A model generated the notes under the pieces. The model was not told where the DNA came from and did not search any database. It was given only the letters and a program-made list of their open reading frames with translations. Source: Diphasiastrum complanatum (taxonomy: Eukaryota; Streptophyta; Lycopodiopsida; Lycopodiales; Lycopodiaceae). From it: a DNA stretch of 64,000 nucleotides. The DNA lies in assembly GCA_029204225.1 (NCBI GenBank), contig CM055113.1, forward strand, positions 15,707,971 to 15,771,970, given 5' to 3'. Shown piece by piece: positions 49,075 to 59,970 of this stretch (positions within the stretch are counted from its first letter, which is position 1; every line of letters begins with the position of its first letter). Made by a program: the position numbers and the translations under genes.

Positions 49075-50856
49075 GAGGGCATTCAGGTAAGTCTCAGGGC
49101 AGGGATCTTTCCAGCAGGAGACAAGGCATCGATCAGGTTCTTCTACGTAGGCAGAAGCTGAGCGCACATGCAGAAGGCAAAGACCGTAGATCGGATCGCA
49201 GGCAGCAAGGCCGAGAAATAGGTCGCAGGCAGAGGTAGCGACAGCAGGTGAGGGCGTAAATAGATTTAGGATTATGATAAAGCCTCCATGGACAGCAGGT
49301 TAGGAAACGAGTAGGCCGCAACCTGCAGTGAGCAGGTTTAGACAACAAAGCAAGATCCAGGTAGAGAAGATAGCCACAGACAACAATGCACAAATCTGCG
49401 AATTAACTTAATGGTAGCAATTTGGAGGTCAACATATGTTGCTTTCCAATTATGATCTACAGAGGAATGGATTGGAAATGCCTTATAGATCAAAAACTAC
49501 TCTTTCTCAAGGAAATCTTGAATGAACAAGAAACTTTGAAGTGGAACAGGCTTATGATCTCTGGGTGATCAGCAATGGAGAAGCTTCCACAATGGCTTAA
49601 AGCAATGATATATAGTTCATTGATTTGTTTCATAGATCAATAACCTTCAAAGAACATAAGAACACTATCCTAACAAGACAACAATCCTTGAGCAGGGAAC
49701 AGTCACAAATGATTCACGAACTTCTCAGACTTAAAAACACAATTAATTAAGAATAGAATCACAAGAAAGTGATTTAAACAACTGTAAGACAGGGAGACAA
49801 CAATCTTCCAAGCCTCAAATCTTTCTAATTAAGGTGGCAAAGCTGTCCACAATTCTACAACCTGCATTCAAATGTCAGAGAGAGGAAAGATATACAAGTA
49901 CAATCCTCAGAATGTTAGGGCCTGCAACCACATGGTTAGAGGCAGCACAACAAATGGCATCAAATCTGATTCAATAAACAATGATGCAAGAAATAAACAC
50001 AATGCTAAAGGCTGAGAAACAGAGCAATAGCAATGAAGTATAAGCAGTTTGCAGCAAAGATCCAACAAAGAAATTAGAGTGGAAGGCACCAAGTAGATCA
50101 GCCTCTTCTCCTTTCCTCCTCCTTGTCTCTATGGGATTGAGCACAAATTGGAAGTGGAAGAGATGGGAGACACCAAGCAAAACAACTTCTACTCCTTCCC
50201 TTTCTTTCCAAGCTTCTCCACACAAGTTCTCTCTTTCTCCAAGAAGATGATAACGAGAATCTGTCCCACACCCCTCCGTGGTCATACGTAGGGGCTCAAT
50301 GGGCTGGAGGTGCACCCCTTCAAGAAATGGGGCACCTCCTTATGACTTTTTCAAAAAAGTGCCTCTAAAAATAGGGCACTGGCCCAAATTTGTTTTTAAC
50401 CCCTAACTTGGCCTCAACTTGCAATTTCAAAGTCAAGTTGGGCCCTATTTACGGTTTCAATTTTTATGACCTCATGGCCAAGTTTTTAATTACTAAAACT
50501 GTATTACGAAAATACTTGGCACCTCCTAGTCCTGACAAAACCGGAAACTAGCGGCATAGGCCTCATAAATGGAATTTTCATACAACGTAAATTAGCAAAT
50601 AAACAATATTTTAATAGTAGTGCAACCGGCCATTATGGGCCATTTACGCGTCATTTTTTAACAGTTCTACGTCAGCGTAATAGCGCGTGGCGATGATTTT
50701 CCGTCAAAAATAGCTTGAAAAAGAGGTCTTTTTTTCGGCAAACAGCAACAATTTTCCAAAAAAATGCAAAACAGATGACACTCTACAAATTCAAGTACAA
50801 ACTGTCTACATCTTCACGCTCCAATAACAACTACTCTAATTAGTCAGTTAAACAAT
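49075..50856. repeat. Duplication copy 2 of the 3730-5029 segment
   Basis: The longer version of the pair: it keeps 62 bp near 49170-49231 and about 450 bp at 50358-50810 that copy 1 lacks. No gene is recognised. Confidence 0.6.
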
Positions 50857-51523
50857 TGTTAAACGATCTTGCAATTGTAAAGTTAGAATAATACAAGATC
50901 ATTCAGTTGCTATATAAGTAAATGACTGATTGGAGAAGAAATACATGTGGATACAAGTTGATTGATGATGAATGATGCGAGAAATACTCCATCAGAGATC
51001 TAATGACCAAAACTGGTCTTCTAGTAATTGACTCCTTAGAGTTAGTGGTTAGAGAGAGAGAGAGAGAATAAATATTCAAAGCGATAGCTATTGTTTTGTT
51101 TCTATAAGTAGAATCACGCGCTTATCAACGCTATTGTATTGTGATCTGATCGTTGTTACTAAAACATTAATACACAGATTCGCTATTGTTTTATCTCCTT
51201 GCATTCTTGTTGAATGTCAATGCACTATCACTCGTCTTCCACAATATCACAAACAAGGAAATGTCTGGTTGTCCTTGACGCCTAACTGTCTTTACATTTT
51301 TTTATATCTAAATATCAGTATCGGTAAATTGCATGCTTGTCTCAGACACCTAACAATATCTCAATTTGTCTGAACGGTTGTCTAAGACACCTAAACTGAT
51401 ACTCTTATTAGAGTAGCTCTATATTCTTCATTCTCCAAGTAATCCAAGATCCTAATAACAATTCATTATAGTCTTTTTCTGTGGGAACATTGAGCATCAC
51501 TTCCGCAGCCACGTGTCTCATCA
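50857..51523 (+). repeat. Probable 5' LTR of truncated copia, copy 2
   Basis: Counterpart of 5030-5696; ends CTCATCA one base before the primer site. The start is uncertain. Confidence 0.5.
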
Positions 51524-51524
51524 G

Positions 51525-51539
51525 TGGTATCAGAACAGG
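51525..51539 (+). other. Primer-binding site, copy 2
   Basis: TGGTATCAGAACAGG, the same as at 5698-5712. Confidence 0.75.
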
Positions 51540-51721
51540 TTTTGGATTACTAGAGTACGAAATATACAGAAGAACCTAATACGTTTTTGTTTTTCCAGAG
51601 CTAGTTTATTTTCTATTTGAAATTTGATCTATGTTACTCAATCATAATGAAAGGTTCAACCTCAGAGACCCGTTTGATCAACAAGTTCAACGGAGATAAT
51701 TTTCACATGTGAAAATTCAAG

Positions 51722-52456
51722 ATGAGGATGTTCTTAATCGAGGAGCTATGGGGATACATAAATGGTGCGATAGCCACACCGGCGGAACTTGAACTGCTCC
51801 CAGCTTGGGAAGCAAAGGATCGCAAAGCACTTGCCATTGTATCCTTGAATCTGAAGGACACTCAAATTGCTCATGTATCAAACAGTACCACCTCCAAAGA
51901 AGCATCGGATAGCCTCACAAGTATCTACGAGACCTCAGATGTATCGACTCGTCTCTTCTTGAGAAAGAAGGTCCTCACACTCAAAATGAGCGAAGGCACC
52001 TCGGTCAGTGGTCATCTAAATGAGTTCAAACATTTGTTGACTCAATTTGCTGCCATAGGTTCCCCTATTTCATAAGAAGACTCAACGATGTCTCTTCTCG
52101 CTAGGCTTTCATTCTCCTATGAAAACTTAGTATTGCTTCTGAGCAATACTTCTGCGCTATTACTCTAGAAGCTGACAACAAGCTTACTACATGAAGAAGT
52201 CAGGAGAAAGAGCTTATCTACAATGAGTACCAATTCAATGGCATTGTACTCTAATAAGCGGTAGTCCAAGAAGAAGAACTTCAAGGACAAGAAGACGAAG
52301 GCGGAGCAGCCAGATTCTATGCAACAACAACAATAGCATAGACAACAACAGCCATCCAAAACCAAGCTCTTTTGTAGGTATTGCAAAAGATCCAATCACG
52401 ACATAAATGATTGTCGCATCCTCAAACACAATGAAGCAAAAAAGAAGATGTAACAT
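51722..52456 (+). pseudogene. Copia gag remnant with zinc knuckle, copy 2
   Basis: Counterpart of 5895-6626. The capsid frame (51722-52075) is intact to the same stop. The knuckle frame (from 52204) has additional stops: TAG after GCGG at about 52262 and another in the CAA run near 52335. The CX2CX4HX4C motif itself is still readable at about 52370-52415. The shared stop at the end of the capsid frame shows it was broken before the duplication. Confidence 0.7.
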
Positions 52457-53013
52457 GTTGGAAATCTATAAAATATTGGAAGAGTAGAGACAGGATCTCG
52501 TTATTTGGAATGTTCTCCTTTATAGATTCCTAATATACCTAGATAGAATAGAACTCATAACTGGAGCTACTGCTATTAATTAAGATCTTACCTATCCTAA
52601 GGTGCAGTGATTAGTTCCCGATCTTCTGCCAATTTAGTTATGATGAGCCTTTATGTGGACTAACAAATACAACACTGAGTAATAGCTGATCTAAGAAAGA
52701 CATTTGATAGACATAATTCATTCAAGGATTGAGTATTATGGTCAAGAGATAAAGTAAAACATGCTTAATCATAGTGATTTTTAGAGCATTGTTTGGCATA
52801 CTGCACAACATGTTATCACAAGAGAACTCTGTCCCTTACGGATAGAATAGATGAAAGAGTGCTTATTAGCAAATACTTCTATTTATATCTCTCTATGTCT
52901 AATCTTAGAGGTGTGATTGATTCAACTTGGCTCACATACTAGTGAACGACTTTTCATCCTCACATTCAGCATCCGGTGATTCAGACTTGTCTGTCTCTAA
53001 AATTGCTCACGCA
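52457..53013. repeat. Remainder of truncated plus-strand copia, copy 2
   Basis: Noncoding; matches 6627-7186 closely. The young copia sits directly after it. Confidence 0.5.
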
Positions 53014-53018
53014 CTTGT

Positions 53019-53673
53019 TGTGAAAATTGTCAACATTTCCTAGCTAGTTTGAGGCCTAAATTGGCTAAAATTGTAAATAGTTTTGGTTCTGGAGTTTCGC
53101 ACGTGTGAACCAGGCCACAATGTTTTTATTTACTGTATTTTTTCAGTATGATGAAGTATCAAACTTCATACCCTTCAAAATGAGACCATTTTGATGTATT
53201 TTGGTCATATAAGCCATTTTTAGCTATTTTTCCTATATAGGGAATATCTAGGGTCAAGTACCTTCTAGAGAGAGGAGAGAGAGTCATCTTCCTCATCCAT
53301 AAATAGTAGGGAAGTCGTGGAGAACAGGTTGGAGAAACCTTTTGTATGCTTCATTGAGATCAATAGATCATTGTCATTGTTTCTTCCTCCATTGAGAGCA
53401 TTGTTGTGTGTATTGTCTTCAAGCTATTGTGTATGATCTTAGGTGCTTTCCAAAAGTGGTAGGCTGATGTATTATGGACTGTATAATGCTATTTTGGGCC
53501 GCACTTGATGTTTATGGAAGTTTTCATTTGTGGTAAATGCTTTTTGATCAAGTTCTTTGCATTCTAGGTAGCATAGAATGTGTTGCCAATTCCTAGCTTA
53601 TGTAGTTTGGAGTGCAAGCATTCAAGCCAATGATCTTGGAGTTTAGATCCACTTAGGATCTGTATTTTTCACA
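53019..53673 (+). repeat. 5' LTR of the intact copia
   Basis: Starts TGTGAAAATTG, ends TATTTTTCACA. It holds a G-box-like GCACGTGTGAAC near 53097 and two TATA-like candidates, CCTATATAGG (53232-53241) and CCATAAATAG (about 53297), either of which could drive transcription. Confidence 0.95.
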
Positions 53674-53685
53674 TGGTATCAGAGC
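53674..53685 (+). other. Primer-binding site, initiator tRNA-Met
   Basis: TGGTATCAGAGC with no spacer after the LTR. Confidence 0.93.
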
Positions 53686-54845
53686 TGGTTGGCTTTTATT
53701 TATAGTAAGTATACGATTTTTGGTGATATTTGGATGTTTGATCAAGTTCTAGCATGATTTTGCATTGCTTTGTTGATCAAATCTTACTAACCTTTGTTTT
53801 GTGAGTTGAACTTGTGGATCAAAAGCATATTTCAGGTCTATTGAAGATCAGAGGCTGAAAAGAAACTATTTTGGATCAGATCATAACACCTAATCATTTG
53901 TGATTGTGAGGCTTGTGCATATTCAATACTAACAATGTTCTTTTCAATCCTATTGTTGACAATCTCCATTCTTGGATGAACACTCTCCTTAAGTGGATGA
54001 AACTTCTCCTTAAGTGGATGACAAATGCTCTTTTGAGTGAGTTGTAATTCTCCTAAAGGCTGAGCAAAGCTCCCATTTGGATGAAAGATCCCCTTTTTTG
54101 GGTGAACATATTGTAAGCTCCATTGTGAAGAGCATATTGTAAAGATTGTCATCAATTTTGGCATAAATTTTGGTGTACTTTGTTGAGCATGTAAGTAACT
54201 CTCCTTATGTAATTTGATTGGAGCATTTGCTGGAAGGTGTTAACCATTATGCAAGTGTGTTTTCAGGTTCTTAACAGGTTGAGGAACATTCTCATGTGAA
54301 GTGATCTTAGATCTACATCTAAACACCAAGATTTGACAAGATAGTGAAGCTAGTCTTGTGATTCACTAAGTGTGCTCATTCATTCACCTCTAAATCTTGT
54401 ATTTATCACTTGCTGGAGTTTATAAACTTTTAGAAGTGTGGTTTACATGTGGTTTTATAGGTTGAATCAATATCTTAGTGTGTTGATCATATGTTGATCA
54501 AGTTTGTTCATTACTAGGTAATCTTGGCATCCTAGGTTTGGGTATTTTCTAAGAATGCAAGTAACTCTTCACACCATAACTTGATTTGGTCACTTGCTGG
54601 AAAGTTTGAGAGCTTAAGCAAGAGTGTGTTCAGGTTGGTTTGATTTTGTAATCCATTCTTAGTGTGTGCAAAGTGTTGCATGTGTTTCAATCTTCCTTTC
54701 TATGCTTGGAAACCATCTAGGTTCAAGATAGAAGTGTTTTAGGGTCCTAAATCTTCATAGATCTCTTTATCTATCATTTGTTGAGAGAAAAGTGAGTGCT
54801 AAGTGCTTTAGGACAGAACCTAAAAGTTGAAGAAACATTAGAATC
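53686..54845 (+). other. Untranslated leader of the intact copia
   Basis: About 1.16 kb. 53960-54115 has repeated words such as CTCCTTAAGTGGATGA and TTGGATGAA; later CACTTGCTGGA recurs near 54410 and 54592. Some of these may act in RNA packaging or dimer formation. That is inference. Confidence 0.6.
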
Positions 54846-57800
54846 ATGGCTTCCAATGGTGGGATCATGCTAGAGTCTAGTGAAAGGTTGAGTTCATCAA
54901 ACTACTCTACTTGGAAAGTGAGGATGGAGTCCTTACTTGAGTTGAATGAACTCATGGACATAGTTGCAGAAATTGAAGAGAGACCTCTCACACTTCAAGA
55001 GCAACAAAGGTTTGATAAGAAGGCCAAAAGGGCTCTTCATATCATTAAAATGAATGTTACAAATGAACTTCTCAAGGAAGTTGGAAAGTGTCAAAGTGCA
55101 AGTGAGGCATGGAATGCCTTAAATAAGCTCTTTGAATCAAAGTCCACATCTAGGGTATTGACCCTAAGGAGACAAATATTTTCTAGTAGGCAAAGAGAGG
55201 GTGAAAGTGCTCATGCATTTATCTTGAGAGTTAAGTCCCTAAGTGATGATTTAGCATGCATTGATGAGAACATAAAAGATGGTGAAATAGTCCAAGTTAT
55301 GTTGAATGGTTTGCTAAATGAACATGCTAACCTTGTGCAAAGTTTTGCCATTCAAAGAGTCTTGCCAAGTGTGGTTGAGTTGCAAGAAATCTTATTGGCT
55401 GAAGAACATAGGTTGCAATCAAAGCTTGATGGTGCATCCTTGCAAGGTGGAGGTGAAGAGGCTGTCTTCACAAAAGGCAAATTCAAGGGCAAAGGTAAAG
55501 GCAAAGGGAAATGGTCCAAAGGTGGTAACTTTGATCATGATGATCACTCTTCCTCTTCCTCTTCTACTAAGAACAATAAGTCAAAGTTCAAGTGCTTTTA
55601 TTGTGGGATAAAAGGTCATTTTGCAAATGAATGTTATAAGAAGAAAAGAGAGCAAGGAGAGAGGCAAGGAAATCTTACAATAGATGAGGAAGAACATAAC
55701 ACATGTGAATCACTTGTTATGACTTCAAGTTTGTTAGCCAACATAGATGATAATGATCCTTGGTGGATTGATAGTGGAGCCTCATCTCACATGACAAGAC
55801 ATAAGGAATACTTTACATCCTTATTGTCTTATGAGGGAGAAGGTAACATCATCTACACTACAAATGATGGTCAATGTGACATCAAAGGCATAGGCACTAT
55901 TCCTATTTCCCTTTCAACAAATAGGAAAGCAAATCTTGAAAATGTTTTGTACATTCCTTCAATCACTAAGAATTTGCTTAGTGTAAGTCAAATGATTGAC
56001 AAAGGACTTGATGTGGAGTTCATTGGAGATGCATGTTTGATAAGTAAATGTGGATCCTTGATTGCTCAAGGTAGGAGGCATGGTAAACTTTTCAAGCTTG
56101 ATGCATGTGTGATCTCTAATCATGAAGGATGTATGGCTAGGGAGCAATTGACAAACCAAGAAGTTTGGCACAAGAGGTTGGGCCATCCCAACTTCAAATC
56201 TTTGGAGGTAATGGCAAAGAAAGAGCTTGTTCTTGGTCTCCCTAAAAGTCTTGTTGCAAACAATAGTGTTTGTGAACATTGTGCCTTGTCCAAATCTCAT
56301 AGACTTGCTTATTCTAGATCTACTTCTAGATCTAAAGAAGCTTTTCAACTTGTGCATTCTGATATTCATTCTTCTAGTACAACTAGCAATGGTGGGGCAA
56401 AGATGTATGCAACTTTCATTGATGACTTTAGTAGGTATACTTGGATCTATCTTCTTAAAAGTAAGGATGAAGTGTTTGCTGCATTTGTCAAGTTCAAGAA
56501 TGAAATGGAAAACCAATTCAATACAAAGATCAAATGCTTAAGATCTGATAATGGAGGGGAATACACCTCAAATAGGTTCAAAGACTTTTGTATAGCACAT
56601 GGGATTAAGAGGGAGATGTCTAGTCCTAGGACTCCACAACAGAATGGAGTGGCCGAGAGGAAGAATAGAACCCTTTGTGAATGTGCCAAGGCAATGAGAC
56701 TACATGCTAATCTTGCTAAGTCTTTTTGGGGGGAAGCTTTAGCATGTGCTAACTATCTATGTAATAGATGGACAAGTGCTTCCTTGGATGGTAAAACTCC
56801 TCATGAGGTTCTTTATGGTAGAAGGCCGAGTGTCAAGCATTGTAGGATCTTTGGATGTACATGTTTTGTCAATATCACACTTGATGATAGAACTAAAGAA
56901 GATCCTTCATCAAAGAAGGGTGTGTTTGTTGGCTATAGTGAAGTAAGCAAGGCTTACAAAGTGTACATTCCTTCTACAAAGAAAGTTGTCATAAGTAGGG
57001 ATGTCATCTTTCATGAAGAGAATGTTTCCAATGTTGTTGATGTTGATGTTGATGTGCCTACTAATCATCATGATGTGCAAGATGTCTTGGATGAAGATGG
57101 AGATGCCACTCCAAAGCAAACTTCAAGGAAGACTCAAAGGCAAAGGGCTAAGCCATCAAGGCTAACCTATGATGAAAAAGGAAAGCAAGTGGTGGACAAC
57201 TCTAACTTTGCTTTTCTTACCTCTTTTGATGAACCAACTTGTGAAGGTGAAGCAATTCAAAAGAAGGAATGGATCCAAGCCATGGATCATGAGCATCAAG
57301 CACTCATCAAAAGCAACACATGGAGGTTGGTAAAGCTTCCAAAGGACAAGAAGGCAATTGGTTGTAAGTGGATCTTCAAGATCAAGACAAATCAAGATGG
57401 ATCAATCAACAAGTACAAGGCAAGGTTGGTGGCAAAGGGGTATGCTCAAGAATATGGTATTGACTATGATGAGACCTTTGCACCCGTGGCAAAGATGGTA
57501 ACTATTCGAATCCTAATCTCTCTTGCAACTCTTTATGATTGGGATATGTGGCAAATGGATGTTACTAATGCCTTCTTGAATGGTGATCTTGAAGAAGATA
57601 TTTACATGGAGCAACCCGAGGGCTATGTTTCACATGATGAGCCTAATCATGTGTGCTATCTCCAAAAGAGTTTGTATGGGCTAAAGCAAGCACCAAGGAG
57701 TTGGTATGCTAAGCTCAATTCCTTCTTACTTTCTCAAAACTTTGTTATGAGTGAGTATGATCATTCTCTCTACTTTAGATTGAATGAAAATGATATCACT

Positions 57801-58799
57801 TTACTTTTGATCTATGTTGATGACATTATCTTAAGTGGTGGTAACAATCTAGATATAGATGAAATCAAGATGGCACTCAAAAGAGAGTTTGAAATTCAAG
57901 ATCTTGGTAAACTTCATTATATCTTAGGAATAGAGATTATTAGAACTTCTAAATCTACATTCATATGTCAAGAAAAGTATGTTAACTCTATTCTAAAAAG
58001 GTTTCATATGGAAGATTGTAAAGTTGTTTCTACTCCTATGGAATCAAATGTAAAGCTAACTACAAGAAGTAATGAAAGATCCTTCAAGGACATTACTCTC
58101 TATAGAAAGCTAATAGGATCTCTTATATGGTTAACCATCACAAGACCTGATCTAAGCTTTGTGGTTGGTAAACTAAGTCAATTTATGCAAGATCCTAGTG
58201 AGGCTCATTGGAAGCTAGGAAAGAGAGTACTTAGATACATCTCGGGATCTAGAGATTTTGGCATCTTGTATGGAGGTACTACACCTAACCTTTGTGGATT
58301 TTCATATTCAGATTTTGCAGGTGATCAAATGGATAGGAAGTCAACAAGTGCCTTTGCAATCTATCTTGGAGATGGAGTGGTCTCATGGCTATCAAAGAAG
58401 CAACCAACTATCTCTCTATCTTCCACCGAAGCCGAGTACAAGGCATTAACAACATGCACCAAGGAGATTCTTTGGATCAAGAGGATGTTATTGGATCTTC
58501 AGTTGCTGGAACCAGAGAAGACTCCAATCATACTTTGTGATAACCTTTCAGCCCAAAGCTTGGCAAGCAATCCTGTTTTTCATGCAAGGAGCAAGCACAT
58601 TGAGATTGCTCACCATTTTGTGAGAGATCAAGTCATTGCCAAAGAGGTGGAGCTTCAACATGTCTCTTCAAAGGAGTGTGTGGCTGATATCTTCACCAAA
58701 CCATTGGGAAAGGACCTATATTTAATGCATAGATCTAATCTTGGAATGTGCTCAAAGACTATGTTGAAACTAGCATCCAATGTTGAAGAGGGAGTGTGA
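54846..58799 (+). CDS. Copia gag-pol polyprotein, intact, 1317 residues
   Basis: Gag capsid region about residues 1-200 (SSNYSTWKVRM, EAWNALNKLFES), a Lys/Gly-rich linker, and zinc knuckle CFYCGIKGHFANEC with C250, C253, H258, C263. Protease WWIDSGASSHM, catalytic D309. GAG-pre-integrase H442, H447, C476, C479. Integrase D506, D568, E604 (RSDNGGEY and QQNGVAERKN), giving the D-X35-E spacing. RT about 820-1060 with QMDVTNAFLNGDLEED, YGLKQAPRSWY and YVDD at 990-993. RNase H with D1156, E1195 (STEAEYKA), D1232 and the ADIFTKPLG tail. The product is processed into particle proteins and enzymes that copy and integrate the element. ATG 54846 follows a long leader. The TGA stop (58797-58799) lies inside the 3' LTR. 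Confidence 0.97.
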   Translation: MASNGGIMLESSERLSSSNYSTWKVRMESLLELNELMDIVAEIEERPLTLQEQQRFDKKAKRALHIIKMNVTNELLKEVGKCQSASEAWNALNKLFESKSTSRVLTLRRQIFSSRQREGESAHAFILRVKSLSDDLACIDENIKDGEIVQVMLNGLLNEHANLVQSFAIQRVLPSVVELQEILLAEEHRLQSKLDGASLQGGGEEAVFTKGKFKGKGKGKGKWSKGGNFDHDDHSSSSSSTKNNKSKFKCFYCGIKGHFANECYKKKREQGERQGNLTIDEEEHNTCESLVMTSSLLANIDDNDPWWIDSGASSHMTRHKEYFTSLLSYEGEGNIIYTTNDGQCDIKGIGTIPISLSTNRKANLENVLYIPSITKNLLSVSQMIDKGLDVEFIGDACLISKCGSLIAQGRRHGKLFKLDACVISNHEGCMAREQLTNQEVWHKRLGHPNFKSLEVMAKKELVLGLPKSLVANNSVCEHCALSKSHRLAYSRSTSRSKEAFQLVHSDIHSSSTTSNGGAKMYATFIDDFSRYTWIYLLKSKDEVFAAFVKFKNEMENQFNTKIKCLRSDNGGEYTSNRFKDFCIAHGIKREMSSPRTPQQNGVAERKNRTLCECAKAMRLHANLAKSFWGEALACANYLCNRWTSASLDGKTPHEVLYGRRPSVKHCRIFGCTCFVNITLDDRTKEDPSSKKGVFVGYSEVSKAYKVYIPSTKKVVISRDVIFHEENVSNVVDVDVDVPTNHHDVQDVLDEDGDATPKQTSRKTQRQRAKPSRLTYDEKGKQVVDNSNFAFLTSFDEPTCEGEAIQKKEWIQAMDHEHQALIKSNTWRLVKLPKDKKAIGCKWIFKIKTNQDGSINKYKARLVAKGYAQEYGIDYDETFAPVAKMVTIRILISLATLYDWDMWQMDVTNAFLNGDLEEDIYMEQPEGYVSHDEPNHVCYLQKSLYGLKQAPRSWYAKLNSFLLSQNFVMSEYDHSLYFRLNENDITLLLIYVDDIILSGGNNLDIDEIKMALKREFEIQDLGKLHYILGIEIIRTSKSTFICQEKYVNSILKRFHMEDCKVVSTPMESNVKLTTRSNERSFKDITLYRKLIGSLIWLTITRPDLSFVVGKLSQFMQDPSEAHWKLGKRVLRYISGSRDFGILYGGTTPNLCGFSYSDFAGDQMDRKSTSAFAIYLGDGVVSWLSKKQPTISLSSTEAEYKALTTCTKEILWIKRMLLDLQLLEPEKTPIILCDNLSAQSLASNPVFHARSKHIEIAHHFVRDQVIAKEVELQHVSSKECVADIFTKPLGKDLYLMHRSNLGMCSKTMLKLASNVEEGV
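58785..58794 (+). other. Polypurine tract of the intact copia
   Basis: GAAGAGGGAG directly before the 3' LTR; it overlaps the last codons of pol. Confidence 0.85.
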
Positions 58800-59449
58800 A
58801 AATTGTCAACATTTCCTAGCTAGTTTGAGGCCTAAATTGGCTAAAATTGTAAATAGTTTTGGTTCTGGAGTTTCGCACGTGTGAACCAGGCCACAATGTT
58901 TTTATTTACTGTATTTTTTCAGTATGATGAAGTATCAAACTTCATACCCTTCAAAATGAGACCATTTTGATGTATTTTGGTCATATAAGCCATTTTTAGC
59001 TATTTTTCCTATATAGGGAATATCTAGGGTCAAGTACCTTCTAGAGAGAGGAGAGAGAGTCATCTTCCTCATCCATAAATAGTAGGGAAGTCGTGGAGAA
59101 CAGGTTGGAGAAACCTTTTGTATGCTTCATTGAGATCAATAGATCATTGTCATTGTTTCTTCCTCCATTGAGAGCATTGTTGTGTGTATTGTCTTCAAGC
59201 TATTGTGTATGATCTTAGGTGCTTTCCAAAAGTGGTAGGCTGATGTATTATGGACTGTATAATGCTATTTTGGGCCGCACTTGATGTTTATGGAAGTTTC
59301 CATTTGTGGTAAATGCTTTTTGATCAAGTTCTTTGCATTCTAGGTAGCATAGAATGTGTTGCCAATTCCTAGCTTATGTAGTTTGGAGTGCAAGCATTCA
59401 AGCCAATGATCTTGGAGTTTAGATCCACTTAGGATCTGTATTTTTCACA
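58795..59449 (+). repeat. 3' LTR of the intact copia
   Basis: Same 655 bp as the 5' LTR apart from one noticed substitution. Confidence 0.95.
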
Positions 59450-59483
59450 CTTGTCATACATACTTACTTCCCTTTGTTACTCC

Positions 59484-59485
<2 letters not shown>

Positions 59486-59532
<47 letters not shown>

Positions 59533-59533
59533 A
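59486..59533. repeat. (GT)n microsatellite, short allele of the 7226-7345 locus
   Basis: A GT run of about 40 bp ending TGTATGTAT. The TA block seen in copy 1 is absent. Confidence 0.9.
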
Positions 59534-59535
59534 TT

Positions 59536-59915
59536 TGATTAGAGGAAGGGGGTGGTCTTTAATGTAAGTGAATGATTACAAGAACTCCTAAACCTACCAC
59601 TTTCTCGCATTTAGTTTACTGTCAGCTTCGTCCGTGGTGTCAGTTTGCTACCTTGGTAATTAGCTGATCGTGGGGTGTAAAGTGCGCCGACTCCAAGGCC
59701 GTGCTTATGCAACCGTAGTCAAGGTCATTGCGGTTGGCCTTTGGTCGTTGTTGGCAGTCCGCAGGAGCTGATTTGTGGCTTCCTACGAATGTCATCATGT
59801 GTTTGCTTAAAGTTGTGGTTTGTGATTTGTTGGTCTTCATTGTTGTCACCCTCCAGGTAAGTAGTGATGTGGTTGCGGTAGCGGCAGACTATGTTTTGCG
59901 GTTTGTAAGCTAACA
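59536..59915 (-). repeat. LTR of minus-strand copia fragment, copy 2
   Basis: Counterpart of 7346-7725, 380 bp, TG...CA on the minus strand. Confidence 0.6.
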
Positions 59916-59970
59916 ATGCCTTGTGGGCGGAAACCTTAAGTTTCTTCAGCTCCCTCTCAAAGCATGGTAG

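Larger units (their letters stand above)
53019..59449 (+). mobile_element. Intact, young Ty1/copia retrotransposon
   Basis: 6431 bp. LTRs 53019-53673 and 58795-59449, both 655 bp, TG...CA ends, with one noticed difference (T at 53524, C at 59300). Target duplication CTTGT at 53014-53018 and 59450-59454; the empty site is CTTGT at 7187-7191 in the other duplication copy. It has a primer site, a polypurine tract and a single open gag-pol frame of 1317 codons with every catalytic residue. Everything needed for autonomous movement is visible. Near-identical LTRs mean insertion was recent, well after the duplication. Confidence 0.97.

Noticed and set aside
48757-49167. 136-codon minus-strand frame, hydrophobic and Leu-rich
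   Set aside because: Comes from GCAGGCAG-type repetitive sequence; the counterpart in copy 1 is missing or broken.
55959-56516. 185-codon frame antisense to the intact copia pol
   Set aside because: Shadow of a strongly coding plus strand; no independent features.
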